A stretch of DNA of 64,000 nucleotides, from the NCBI RefSeq assembly GCF_002366715.1, contig NZ_DFBS01000012.1, forward strand, positions 62,001 to 126,000, read 5' to 3'. This document shows, one piece after another, positions 44,165 through 51,868 of this stretch (positions within the stretch are counted from its first letter, which is position 1; every line of letters starts with the position of its first letter). Below the pieces are notes generated by a model, which saw only the letters and a list, made by a program, of their open reading frames with translations, did not search any database and had not been told where the DNA came from. The translations under genes were made by a program, and so were the position numbers. Origin of the DNA: Halomonas sp. UBA3074 (GTDB lineage: Bacteria > Pseudomonadota > Gammaproteobacteria > Pseudomonadales > Halomonadaceae).

Positions 44165-45260
44165 GCGAGCCTCCCTTATTTTCAGCGGAAGGCGCTCGGT
44201 CATAATAGGCTTGTTCGCGATGGGCCTGCTGAACGGCTTCACGGGGCAGGATAAACTCTACATCACTGCTTTGCTCTCCCATCATCAGGGTGCGCGCCAT
44301 CTCCTGGGCTGGCACGCCGTCGAATAGCACATGATTAAGCCCTTCCGCCAGCGGCATATAAACGCCCATCTCACTCGCTTTGGCGCATACCAGCTTAACG
44401 GTGTTTACCCCTTCCGCCACTTGGCCAAGGGAGTCGATCGCTTCTTCAAGCGTGCGCCCCTCTCCCATCGCATAACCGACCCGGTAGTTACGTGAAAGGT
44501 TGGACGAACAGGTAACGATCAAGTCTCCTACGCCTGCCAAGCCTAAAAAAGTCATCGGGTTAGCACCCTGAGCAACCGCAAAGCGGCTCATTTCAGCCAG
44601 CGCGCGGGTCATCAACATGCTGCGGGTGTTTTCACCCATTCCCAACGCTGCCGCCATACCGGCAGCAATGGCGTAAATATTTTTTAGTGCGCCCCCTAAC
44701 TCGACACCGTGGCGATCATCGCTGGCGTAAACGCGGAAATAGCGACAGCCCAGCGCTTGCTGTACGCGGGTACGGGTTAGCGGGTCAGCGCTGGCAATAA
44801 CGGTGGCGGTTAACTGTTTATCAGCAATTTCGGAGGCAAGATTGGGCCCGGCAATAACGCCAATGTGGCTATAGCCGGTTTCTTGCTCGAGCACTTGGCT
44901 CATTAGCAAAAAACCGTCCTGCTCGATCCCTTTCGTGGTACTGACCAGAATTTGCTCGGGGGTCAACCACGCTTTTGCCGCCTGCACCACGCTGCGAAAC
45001 GCCTTTGATGGAATCGCGATCAGTACGAGCGACGCTTCAGCCAGCACGGCCTGCAGATCGGTAGAGGCTTCCACCGCTGGGTTCATTGCGTAATGAGGAA
45101 GATAGCGACCGTTGCGGTGCTCGTGATTGATTTGCGCGACCAGCGTCTCGTCACGCATCCACTGACGGACGTGGGCGCCATTATCGGCGGCAATACTCGC
45201 CAATGCCGTACCGAAACTACCGCCCCCGAGTACGGCGACCTTGATTTGCTGCTCAGCCAT
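44157..45260 (-). CDS. gpsA: Glycerol-3-phosphate dehydrogenase [NAD(P)+]
   Basis: GpsA makes sn-glycerol 3-phosphate from dihydroxyacetone phosphate for phospholipid synthesis. The 367-residue product has the nucleotide-binding VAVLGGGSFGTALASIAADNG (residues about 8-28), LVSTTKGIEQDGFLLMS, VIAGPNLASEIADKQLTA, and the catalytic VELGGALKNIYAIAAGMAAALGMGENTRS with the active Lys. It carries a C-terminal extension of some 30 residues rich in charge beyond the usual end. It overlaps sixA. Confidence 0.97.
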   Translation of the reverse strand: MAEQQIKVAVLGGGSFGTALASIAADNGAHVRQWMRDETLVAQINHEHRNGRYLPHYAMNPAVEASTDLQAVLAEASLVLIAIPSKAFRSVVQAAKAWLTPEQILVSTTKGIEQDGFLLMSQVLEQETGYSHIGVIAGPNLASEIADKQLTATVIASADPLTRTRVQQALGCRYFRVYASDDRHGVELGGALKNIYAIAAGMAAALGMGENTRSMLMTRALAEMSRFAVAQGANPMTFLGLAGVGDLIVTCSSNLSRNYRVGYAMGEGRTLEEAIDSLGQVAEGVNTVKLVCAKASEMGVYMPLAEGLNHVLFDGVPAQEMARTLMMGEQSSDVEFILPREAVQQAHREQAYYDRAPSAENKGGSHG

Positions 45261-45321
45261 GATGGTGTCCTAAAAAGTCTCGCAGAACGTGCACGCCCAC
45301 TCTATCAAAACTCGCCTGCTA

Positions 45322-45360
45322 AAACAGACGGCCCGCCTGGGTAACCAAACGGGCCGTCTT
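45322..45360 (-). terminator. Terminator downstream of htpG
   Basis: On the minus strand AGACGGCCCG and CGGGCCGTCT form a 10-bp stem around a 14-nt loop, followed by GTTTTAG. It lies about 80 nt past the htpG stop and upstream of gpsA. Confidence 0.75.
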
Positions 45361-45383
45361 GGACGCTGATAAAGGTGAGCGTC

Positions 45384-45443
45384 TATTACTAACGCCTAAG
45401 TAATAGCGCCTAAGTAATAGCAACTAAGTGTAAAAACCTACTA
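45384..45443. repeat. 14-bp tandem duplication downstream of the htpG stop codon
   Basis: CGCCTAAGTAATAG occurs perfectly at 45393-45406 and 45407-45420. A partial third copy (CAACTAAGTGTA) follows at 45421-45432, and the stop codon context CTACTAAGCGG at 45438-45448 resembles it. The segment sits between the stop and the terminator. Confidence 0.85.
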
Positions 45444-47345
45444 AGCGGTCAACACACTGTTAAGGCGCTTCACGTAGGCGGCGGGATCATCCAAATGACC
45501 GCCTTCAGCGATGATGGCTTGATCCAGCAGAATGTAGGAGAGCTGCGTGAACAGATCACCTTCAGCACCTTCCAAGCGGGTCACGAGTGCATGGCTGGGG
45601 TTCAGCTCAAGAATCGGCTTCACCTCCGGCAACGGCTGACCCGCCGCTTCCATAATGCGTCGCATTTGATAGCCCATTTCGTGTTCTGGCAATACCACAC
45701 AAGCCGGCGAATCGGTCAGTCGATGGGTGATTTTCACTTCCTGCACCCCGTCACCGAGCGCCTCTTTAACACGCTTGACCAGATCCTCTTTGGCCTTAGC
45801 CGTCTCTTCCTGGGCTTTCTTCTCTTCTTCGTCTTCGACATCGCCCAAGTCCAGCTCGCCCTTGGCCACGTCGGCAAAGGTTTTACCGTCAAACTCGGTG
45901 AGGTGGCTCATTAGCCAGTCGTCAATACGATCCGACAGCAGAAGGACTTCGATGCCTTTTTTACGGAAGATCTCTAGGTGCGGGCTGTTTTTAGCCGCAT
46001 TGAAGCTATCCGCCACCACGTAATAGATTTTCTTCTGGCCTTCTTTCATGCGCTCGACGTAGTCAGCCAGCGCATGTTCCTGGGTAGCCGTATCGGTGTG
46101 AGTCGATGCAAAGCGCAGCAAACCAGCGATTTTTTCACGGTTAGATGGGTCTTCGCCCGGCCCTTCTTTCAATACGCTACCAAAGGTATTCCAGAAGGTT
46201 TGATACTGCTCTTTATCCTTGGCGAGTTTCTTGAGCATGTCCAAGCCACGCTTGGTAAGCGCCGACTTGATTTTTTCGACATTGGGATCCTGCTGAAGCA
46301 GCTCACGAGAAACGTTGAGTGACAGCTCACGGGTATCCAGCACACCTTTGATAAAGCGCAGATAAAGCGGCAAGAACTGCTCGGCATCATCCATGATAAA
46401 GACACGCTGAACGTAGAGCTTCACCCCGCGCGCCCCGTCACGGTCGAACATATCGAACGGTGCGCGGCCAGGCACATACAGCAAGCTGGTGTACTCAAGC
46501 TTGCCTTCGACCTTGTTGTGGCTCCAGGTTAACGGATCGGAGAAATCGTGGGCAACGTGCTTGTAGAATGCCTTGTACTCGTCCTCGGAAACCTCACTCT
46601 TGGGGCGCGACCAAAGGGCTGTGGCCTCATTAACGGTTTCCCAGGTCGTTACTTCACTGCCTTCAATACTGTTGCCTTCGTCGTCCTTCGCCGTTTCGGT
46701 TTTCGGCATACGCACGGGCACTTCGATGTGGTCCGAGTATTTGCGAACCAGCCCCTGGAGACGGTAATCATCGGCGAACTCTTTAGCGTCCTCTTTCAGA
46801 TGCAGGGTAATTTCGGTGCCGTGCTGGGCACGCTCGATATCGGCAACGGTAAATTCGCCTTCCCCTTTTGAGCGCCATTCAACGCCTTCATTTGCCTCGG
46901 AACCTGCTTTACGGGTACGCACGGCAATTTCGTCAGCAACAATAAAGCCCGAGTAGAAACCCACACCAAACTGGCCGATGAGCTTGGCATCTTTTTGCTG
47001 CTCGCCAGAAAGTTGCTTGAGGAACTCAGCCGTCCCTGAACGCGCGATCGTGCCTAAGTTAGCGATCACATCCTCGCGGTTCATGCCTACACCGTTGTCA
47101 CGCAGGGTGATAGTGTTGGCGTCACGGTCATGCTCAATTTCGATACGCAGCTCACTGTCACCTTCGTAGAGCGCATCGTTATCAAGTGCCGCGTAGCGCA
47201 GCTTGTCGCAGGCATCGGCGGCGTTTGAGATAAGTTCGCGTAAAAAAATCTCCCGATTGGAATACAGGGAGTGAATCATTAAATTTAGGAGCTGCTTAAC
47301 TTCCGTTTGAAAGCCAAGTGTTTCTTCGTGGGTAGCAGTAGTCAT
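45441..47345 (-). CDS. htpG: Molecular chaperone HtpG (Hsp90)
   Basis: HtpG is the bacterial Hsp90 homologue; it remodels client proteins together with DnaK. The 634-residue product has the GHKL ATPase domain (REIFLRELISNAADACDKLRY at about 31-51, TITLRDNGVGMNREDVIANLGTIARSGTAEFL, QFGVGFYSGFIVAD), the middle domain with FPLYLRFIKGVLDTRELSLNVSRELLQQ-type sequence, and the C-terminal dimerisation domain. It has a strong sigma-32 promoter upstream. The 5' leader of about 75 nt contains a hairpin CTCTGC/GCAGAG near 47380-47402. Confidence 0.98.
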   Translation of the reverse strand: MTTATHEETLGFQTEVKQLLNLMIHSLYSNREIFLRELISNAADACDKLRYAALDNDALYEGDSELRIEIEHDRDANTITLRDNGVGMNREDVIANLGTIARSGTAEFLKQLSGEQQKDAKLIGQFGVGFYSGFIVADEIAVRTRKAGSEANEGVEWRSKGEGEFTVADIERAQHGTEITLHLKEDAKEFADDYRLQGLVRKYSDHIEVPVRMPKTETAKDDEGNSIEGSEVTTWETVNEATALWSRPKSEVSEDEYKAFYKHVAHDFSDPLTWSHNKVEGKLEYTSLLYVPGRAPFDMFDRDGARGVKLYVQRVFIMDDAEQFLPLYLRFIKGVLDTRELSLNVSRELLQQDPNVEKIKSALTKRGLDMLKKLAKDKEQYQTFWNTFGSVLKEGPGEDPSNREKIAGLLRFASTHTDTATQEHALADYVERMKEGQKKIYYVVADSFNAAKNSPHLEIFRKKGIEVLLLSDRIDDWLMSHLTEFDGKTFADVAKGELDLGDVEDEEEKKAQEETAKAKEDLVKRVKEALGDGVQEVKITHRLTDSPACVVLPEHEMGYQMRRIMEAAGQPLPEVKPILELNPSHALVTRLEGAEGDLFTQLSYILLDQAIIAEGGHLDDPAAYVKRLNSVLTA

Positions 47346-47426
47346 GCGCTTAGCCCTTATGGATCACGTTGAGTCACTTGCCTCTGCCGACAAATCAGCA
47401 GAGACATAATAGGTTTCGTGGATCAG

Positions 47427-47454
47427 ATATGGGGATAAGCTGCGCTTTTTCAAG
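47427..47454 (-). promoter_or_regulatory. Sigma-32 heat-shock promoter of htpG
   Basis: On the minus strand CTTGAAA (47448-47454) and CCCCATAT (47427-47434) are separated by 13 bp. This is an almost perfect match to the sigma-32 pattern CTTGAAA-N13-15-CCCCATnT, about 80 nt upstream of the htpG start codon. Confidence 0.9.
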
Positions 47455-47481
47455 CAGCTGAGAGCAAGAAACAGCGGAGGT

Positions 47482-47814
47482 TCAAGAAGGCGTTACATCA
47501 GGGTCGTTATATTTCCATGCACGATAGCCTTCCAGGCGCAGATCGATTCGATTTAGCAGCCAGCCAACAATCAGCACATCGTCTACCACGCCGATCAGCA
47601 TGAGAAAATCCGGTATCAAGTCAAACGGCAGTACCAAATAGCCCAGCGCTAGGGCCATCATGCCAAATGCCGACCAGGGAATGGGGCGAAAATCGCCGCG
47701 TACCACGTCACGCGTCATGGGTATAAACAGTTTCAACGCACGCACGATACGTTTTGTCGCCCAAACGCGGGATTTGAGTCGACGCAGGAACCACCAAGTG
47801 GATAATGGGGCCAT
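47482..47814 (-). CDS. YkvA family (DUF1232) membrane-associated protein
   Basis: The 110-residue product belongs to the DUF1232/YkvA family, whose function is unknown. The family core is visible as FGMMALALGYLVLPFDLIPDFLMLIGVVDDVLIVGWLL (about residues 50-86), in which P-x-D-L-I-P-D and DD are the hallmark residues, within two hydrophobic segments. The N terminus is basic. It lies alone between htpG and slt, with no obvious operon partner. Confidence 0.85.
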   Translation of the reverse strand: MAPLSTWWFLRRLKSRVWATKRIVRALKLFIPMTRDVVRGDFRPIPWSAFGMMALALGYLVLPFDLIPDFLMLIGVVDDVLIVGWLLNRIDLRLEGYRAWKYNDPDVTPS

Positions 47815-47951
47815 TGTAATTAAATCCTCCGAGTATTTGGGCAGTCAGATTATGGTTATTTACATTCGTTCAGTATAGCGGACACTCGATATTGACTCTG
47901 AGCCGCTTCCGCTGCGCTCAAATAGCATCACCTTGATAGAGAGAGAGCACC

Positions 47952-49901
47952 ATGTTGGTTTCACCCTTTCGACGTACCGCTCGCCTGCTATGTTCTGCTC
48001 TGCTGGTGGGGATACCCGCGTTTTCATGGGCTGCCTCAGACAGCGAATTACGCGATGCCCTGGCTGCCGCCAGAGAGCAGCAATGGGAGCAGGTAGACAC
48101 TCGCTCGGTAGAAAGCCATCCGCTGCGGGGCTATGTGGAGTATCACCGGTTACGTGGGCAACTGCCTCATCTTTCCGCTGACGCCATCAATGACTATATC
48201 AATCAGTACGCTGACTCTCCACTGGCGGGCTGGATGCGCGGGCAAGCCATTGCCAAGTTTGGGCATGCTGGGCGTTACAACGACTTGTTGGCGGTAGCTG
48301 ACGGCGAGCCTGCTGGCACAGCGCGGCAGTGCTACTACTATACGGCGCTGCTTGGTACACAGCCTCAGTTAGCCAGTGAAGCGGGCCTTGAACTGTGGCT
48401 TACGGGTAGCTCTCAGCCCGATGCCTGCGACCCCCTATTTGATCGCCTGCGGGGGAATGGCACTATTGATGCCGCCGCTATTTGGGAGCGCAAAATGCTG
48501 GCGTGGCAGGCCGGAGAAACGCGTCTTTCAAATTATCTGGGCGGGCTATTAGACGGCCAGTGGCAAACCGCACTGGACACCGTGGAGAGCGCTACCAACA
48601 ATCCACGAGCCATTGCCCAAGCACCCACCTGCCTAGGGCCTGAGTGTGCGGCCACCGCTAGCTTTTATCAGGCTGCCATGCAGCGTTTTACGCGTGACGA
48701 TACAGCCGCCGCATTTGCCACTTGGCAAGCACTGTCTCCCCGTCTCAACCTCTTGCCCAGCGACCGCGCTGCGATCGAGGAAGAGCTGGCGTTCTATGCA
48801 CTGGTGCGCGACGTACCGGGCACCCTTAGCTGGATTGACAGCGTACTGCCAACGCTTGAGAGCGAGCGTGTATCAGAGCTGCGTGTGCGCCATGCGCTGG
48901 CGAATCGTGATTGGAATGGTGTACTCCATTGGATTGCCGAAATGCCGGTGGAGCAGCAAGAAAATAGTCGCTGGCAGTACTGGCTAGGGCGAGCAAACGC
49001 CCAGCTTGGCAATCATGCAGCCGCCGAGGAACGCTACCAGCAGGCAGCGACAGACCGCAGTTTTTACGGCTTTGCAGCCGCCGAAAAACTCGGCCAGCCC
49101 TATCAGTTGAATATGGAACGCAATCATTTCGATGAAGCCTCACGGCAACGGATCGCGCAATTACCCGCCGTTCAACGCACCGAGGCATTGCTTCGTATTG
49201 GGGAGGACGGCCTAGCCAATAGCGAGTGGTTAAACGCCGTGCAGAGCGGCACGCCGCAACAAGCTCGTGCGTTAGCCGACTATGCTGCTCAACAGCAGTG
49301 GCATGCTCGTCTGGTGCAAACCACCATTGCTGCCGAGATGTGGGATGCCCTGGATTGGCGTTTCCCTCAGGCTTACTACGATAGCTTTCAGCATTGGGGG
49401 CAACTCACTGGCGTCGATCCTTACCTGCTAATGGCCATTGCCCGTCGGGAAAGCGCGTACAACCCTAACGCCCTTTCACCCGCCGGCGCACGGGGCTTGA
49501 TGCAACTAATGCCAGGCACGGCTAGCCAAGTCAGCCGTGAACTGGGCATCAGCGATCCTGGCCCCTATGGCGTGTTAGATACGGCGCTCAATATTCGCCT
49601 GGGAAGCACCTATTTGCGCGACAAGTTACGGCGCTACCAAGGAAATCGTCTGGCAGCCGCTGCTGCCTATAATGCGGGCCCTGGACGTGTTGACCAGTGG
49701 TTGGGCGATGGCGTAGAGGCGTTTGATCTATTCGTGGAAAGCATCCCTTTCCGCGAAACGCGGGACTATGTACAAGCAGTGCTTAGCTATCGGGTGATTT
49801 ACGAGAGCCTTGCCAACGGGGGCAGTAGTGAAGGCGTTTCGCTACTAAGCGAAAACGAGCAGCAGGTGCGCTATGACCGGGCCCTGCTCGCTCGCCGGTA
49901 A
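47952..49901 (+). CDS. slt: Soluble lytic murein transglycosylase
   Basis: Slt cleaves the glycan strands of peptidoglycan to 1,6-anhydro products during wall turnover. The 649-residue product has a signal peptide (cleavage near SWAAS), a long helical superhelix domain (about 25-440), and a C-terminal SLT lysozyme-like domain with catalytic Glu500 in ARRESAYNPNALSPAGARGLMQLMPGTA and AAAAYNAGPGRVDQWL. AGAGAGAG lies before the ATG. The length matches E. coli Slt70. Confidence 0.97.
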   Translation: MLVSPFRRTARLLCSALLVGIPAFSWAASDSELRDALAAAREQQWEQVDTRSVESHPLRGYVEYHRLRGQLPHLSADAINDYINQYADSPLAGWMRGQAIAKFGHAGRYNDLLAVADGEPAGTARQCYYYTALLGTQPQLASEAGLELWLTGSSQPDACDPLFDRLRGNGTIDAAAIWERKMLAWQAGETRLSNYLGGLLDGQWQTALDTVESATNNPRAIAQAPTCLGPECAATASFYQAAMQRFTRDDTAAAFATWQALSPRLNLLPSDRAAIEEELAFYALVRDVPGTLSWIDSVLPTLESERVSELRVRHALANRDWNGVLHWIAEMPVEQQENSRWQYWLGRANAQLGNHAAAEERYQQAATDRSFYGFAAAEKLGQPYQLNMERNHFDEASRQRIAQLPAVQRTEALLRIGEDGLANSEWLNAVQSGTPQQARALADYAAQQQWHARLVQTTIAAEMWDALDWRFPQAYYDSFQHWGQLTGVDPYLLMAIARRESAYNPNALSPAGARGLMQLMPGTASQVSRELGISDPGPYGVLDTALNIRLGSTYLRDKLRRYQGNRLAAAAAYNAGPGRVDQWLGDGVEAFDLFVESIPFRETRDYVQAVLSYRVIYESLANGGSSEGVSLLSENEQQVRYDRALLARR

Positions 49902-49925
49902 ACAACCTTTGATCTCCCGCTCCCC

Positions 49926-49949
49926 AGCGCCCGATTTAGATCGGGCGCT
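49926..49949. terminator. Hairpin whose loop holds the stop codon of the LysE gene
   Basis: AGCGCCCGAT and ATCGGGCGCT form a perfect 10-bp stem around a 4-nt loop. The stop codon of the minus-strand exporter gene (49936-49938) falls in and beside this loop, so the stem includes its last codons. There is no T-run on either side, so termination is uncertain. It lies between convergent slt and the exporter gene. Confidence 0.6.
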
Positions 49950-50592
49950 GTGTTAATGCCAGACGAATACCAAACACCACTAATACGGCCCCCGTGGCAG
50001 CGTTCAACGTTTGCGCGAAGCGTGCATTAGCAAGCCACTTACCGGCACTTCCCACCATCATGACTACACTGATCTGCCAAATATTCGCAATGATGAAGTG
50101 CACACCGGCAAGCCAGAGCGATTTCAGTAAAGCAGGATCGCCAGGCGCGATGAACTGAGGCAGAAAAGCCATATAGAACACCACCGTTTTGGGGTTCAAC
50201 ACATTGGAAAGAAAGCCCTCTTTGATCGGCTGCCAGCGAGAAACGCTTGGAGCGTTGCTGCTCACGCCGCCAATGGGGAGCGCCTGCCCTCTTCGTGCTG
50301 CTAGCAAACTGGTAATGCCTAGCCAAATCAAGTAAGCGGCGCCCACCAGTTTCAGCATATGAAAGGCCCAGGCGGATTGCAGCAGAATGAGCGAGATACC
50401 TAGTGCTGAAATAGTGGCATGGACAAATAGCCCACAGCAGATAGCCACACTGGTGGTAACACCATCGCGCACGCCTCCACGCGCCGTGTTGCGAATGACT
50501 AACAGCGTATCCACGCCAGGGCTAATCGTTAATAGCGTGATAGCCAATAGGAAGGATAGAAACTGTGCATCGATAAAACCTAGCTGCATCAT
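49936..50592 (-). CDS. LysE/RhtB family amino-acid exporter
   Basis: This is a LysE-superfamily efflux protein, probably for an amino acid; the substrate cannot be read from sequence. The 218-residue product has about six membrane helices and the family start FLLAITLLTISPGVDTLLVIRNTARGGVRDGVTTSVAICCGLFVHATISALG (residues about 15-66). It also has GFLSNVLNPKTVVFYMAFLPQFI (about 130-152). It is not part of an operon. It could act on homoserine, threonine or leucine-type substrates as in Rht members, but that is open. Confidence 0.92.
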   Translation of the reverse strand: MMQLGFIDAQFLSFLLAITLLTISPGVDTLLVIRNTARGGVRDGVTTSVAICCGLFVHATISALGISLILLQSAWAFHMLKLVGAAYLIWLGITSLLAARRGQALPIGGVSSNAPSVSRWQPIKEGFLSNVLNPKTVVFYMAFLPQFIAPGDPALLKSLWLAGVHFIIANIWQISVVMMVGSAGKWLANARFAQTLNAATGAVLVVFGIRLALTQRPI

Positions 50593-50727
50593 AGAAACCT
50601 ACTCATCTTGAAATAAAAAATCTTAGGAATGACGCTGGACGACAGCGGAGTTTACATCTAGAGTGATTGTAGCGGGCGGACAATAGAGTTTCCCGTTTGA
50701 ATATTAAGCACGTTAAGGAAATAGAAA

Positions 50728-50931
50728 ATGGCAACTGGCACAGTTAAGTGGTTCAACGATACTAAAGGCTTCGGCTTCATCTCTCCTGATGACGGCGGAG
50801 ACGATCTGTTCGCCCACTTCTCCGAAATTCAAGCTGAAGGCTTCAAGACCCTGCAAGACGGTCAAAAAGTCAGCTTTGAAGTGACTCAGGGTAAAAAAGG
50901 CCTTCAGGCTTCCAACATCCGCCCAGCTTAA
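50728..50931 (+). CDS. Cold-shock (CspA family) protein
   Basis: Csp proteins are single-domain RNA chaperones. The 67-residue product has both RNA-binding motifs, KGFGFISPD and DLFAHFSEI, with the usual TGTVKWFN start and a compact CSD fold. AAGGAAA lies a few nt before the ATG. Whether it is cold-induced cannot be judged; no clear promoter was seen. A strong terminator follows. Confidence 0.97.
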   Translation: MATGTVKWFNDTKGFGFISPDDGGDDLFAHFSEIQAEGFKTLQDGQKVSFEVTQGKKGLQASNIRPA

Positions 50932-50947
50932 TTGCTAACGGATGGAC

Positions 50948-50974
50948 AAAGGCCCGCACATGCGGGCCTTTTTT
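50948..50974 (+). terminator. Intrinsic terminator after the csp gene
   Basis: AAAGGCCCGCA and TGCGGGCCTTT form an 11-bp stem with a 2-nt centre, followed by a T-run. Confidence 0.93.
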
Positions 50975-51013
50975 ATGGCTGATGTTTAACCGCCGGTAGC
51001 ACAGAGCCACCCC

Positions 51014-51043
51014 TTTACTCCTCACGGTTTTACTCGTCACGGT
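51014..51043. repeat. 15-bp tandem duplication spanning the acidic lipoprotein stop codon
   Basis: TTTACTCCTCACGGT (51014-51028) and TTTACTCGTCACGGT (51029-51043) are adjacent and differ at one base. The second includes the last codons and stop (51030-51032) of the minus-strand gene. Because the unit is 15 bp, the copy places a second in-frame TAA 15 nt after the first. Confidence 0.9.
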
Positions 51044-51800
51044 CTGGGTTGGCAGCTTGGTTATCGGTACGGGTATCGAGCTCATTCTCGTTATCCGATT
51101 CGATCGCTGGCCCTGTCTCCGCCTCACGGCTCTCGAGCTCCTGAAACTGCTCTTCCAGATTCTGCTGCGCTTCTTCAAAGCGACGCTCTGTATCTTCGAT
51201 CAATGCCTCGACATCGGTTGCCTCTCGGTTATCCTCCAAGGGCGTCCTTTCTGGCAGGCTGCTGTTTTCATCGAAACTCGCGGAGAAGTCTTCGCTCTCC
51301 ATCGGCTCTAAAGTGGGTGCCTGTTGTTCTATCTCTTGAAACTGCTCTTCAAGACGCTGCTCTGCCTCTTCAAAACGGCGTTCAGTTTCAGCAATCATCT
51401 CATCAACGTCTGAGCGAGTGGCCTCCCCCGGCATAGCGCTCTCTTCATCTAGCACCTCATCAGGGTCGGCGGCAAGCGTGTCCTCTTCGGCATCTACCGT
51501 GGCTGCATCATCCGCGGAATTAGCGCCATTGGGGCTCTCGCTTCCTTCACGCATCGCTTCCGCTTGTTCAAGCTCTTCAGCGGCTTGCTGTGCTTCAAGA
51601 TCATCCTCTACCTGCTCGGGGCTATCCATTTCTGCCGCGTTTTCCGCCGCTTCGGGCGACTCGTCGTCACGCACTGCCTCATCATCCGTTACCTCAGAAT
51701 TATCTTCTGGAGCCACGGTGGGGTCTTCCTGGGAGTCACCGCAGGCACTCAGCAACAGTGCCATGGCAGCAACGACAGGTACCCAAACACGATTGGCCAT
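51030..51800 (-). CDS. Acidic lipoprotein with two near-identical coiled-coil repeats
   Basis: I do not recognise this gene. The 256-residue product has a lipoprotein signal peptide with lipobox LSAC (Cys20), followed by Gly-Asp, where Asp at +2 of the mature protein favours inner-membrane retention by the E. coli rule. The rest is extremely rich in Glu, Asp, Gln and Ala. Two similar charged helices, ETERRFEEAEQRLEEQFQEIE (about 139-159) and DTERRFEEAQQNLEEQFQELE (about 210-230), suggest an internal duplication forming coiled coils. No enzyme motif is seen. It stands alone between csp and the lipid kinase. Confidence 0.75.
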   Translation of the reverse strand: MANRVWVPVVAAMALLLSACGDSQEDPTVAPEDNSEVTDDEAVRDDESPEAAENAAEMDSPEQVEDDLEAQQAAEELEQAEAMREGSESPNGANSADDAATVDAEEDTLAADPDEVLDEESAMPGEATRSDVDEMIAETERRFEEAEQRLEEQFQEIEQQAPTLEPMESEDFSASFDENSSLPERTPLEDNREATDVEALIEDTERRFEEAQQNLEEQFQELESREAETGPAIESDNENELDTRTDNQAANPDRDE

Positions 51801-51837
51801 TCGATACTCTCCTTGAAAAAAACGCTTAAAAGCTGAA

Positions 51838-51868
51838 CAAATACGGCTAATGCTTATATACCGCTAAG
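51838..51868. repeat. Weak tandem repeat at the end of the lipid kinase gene
   Basis: ATACGGCTAATG (51841) and ATACCGCTAAGG (51858) match at 10 of 12 positions with a 17-bp period. The second contains the minus-strand stop codon (51864-51866). Confidence 0.4.

Noticed and set aside
50593..50727. Cold-shock promoter and cold box upstream of the csp gene
   Set aside because: TTTACA occurs but no -10 lies at 16-18 bp, and I could not identify a cold-box sequence with confidence.
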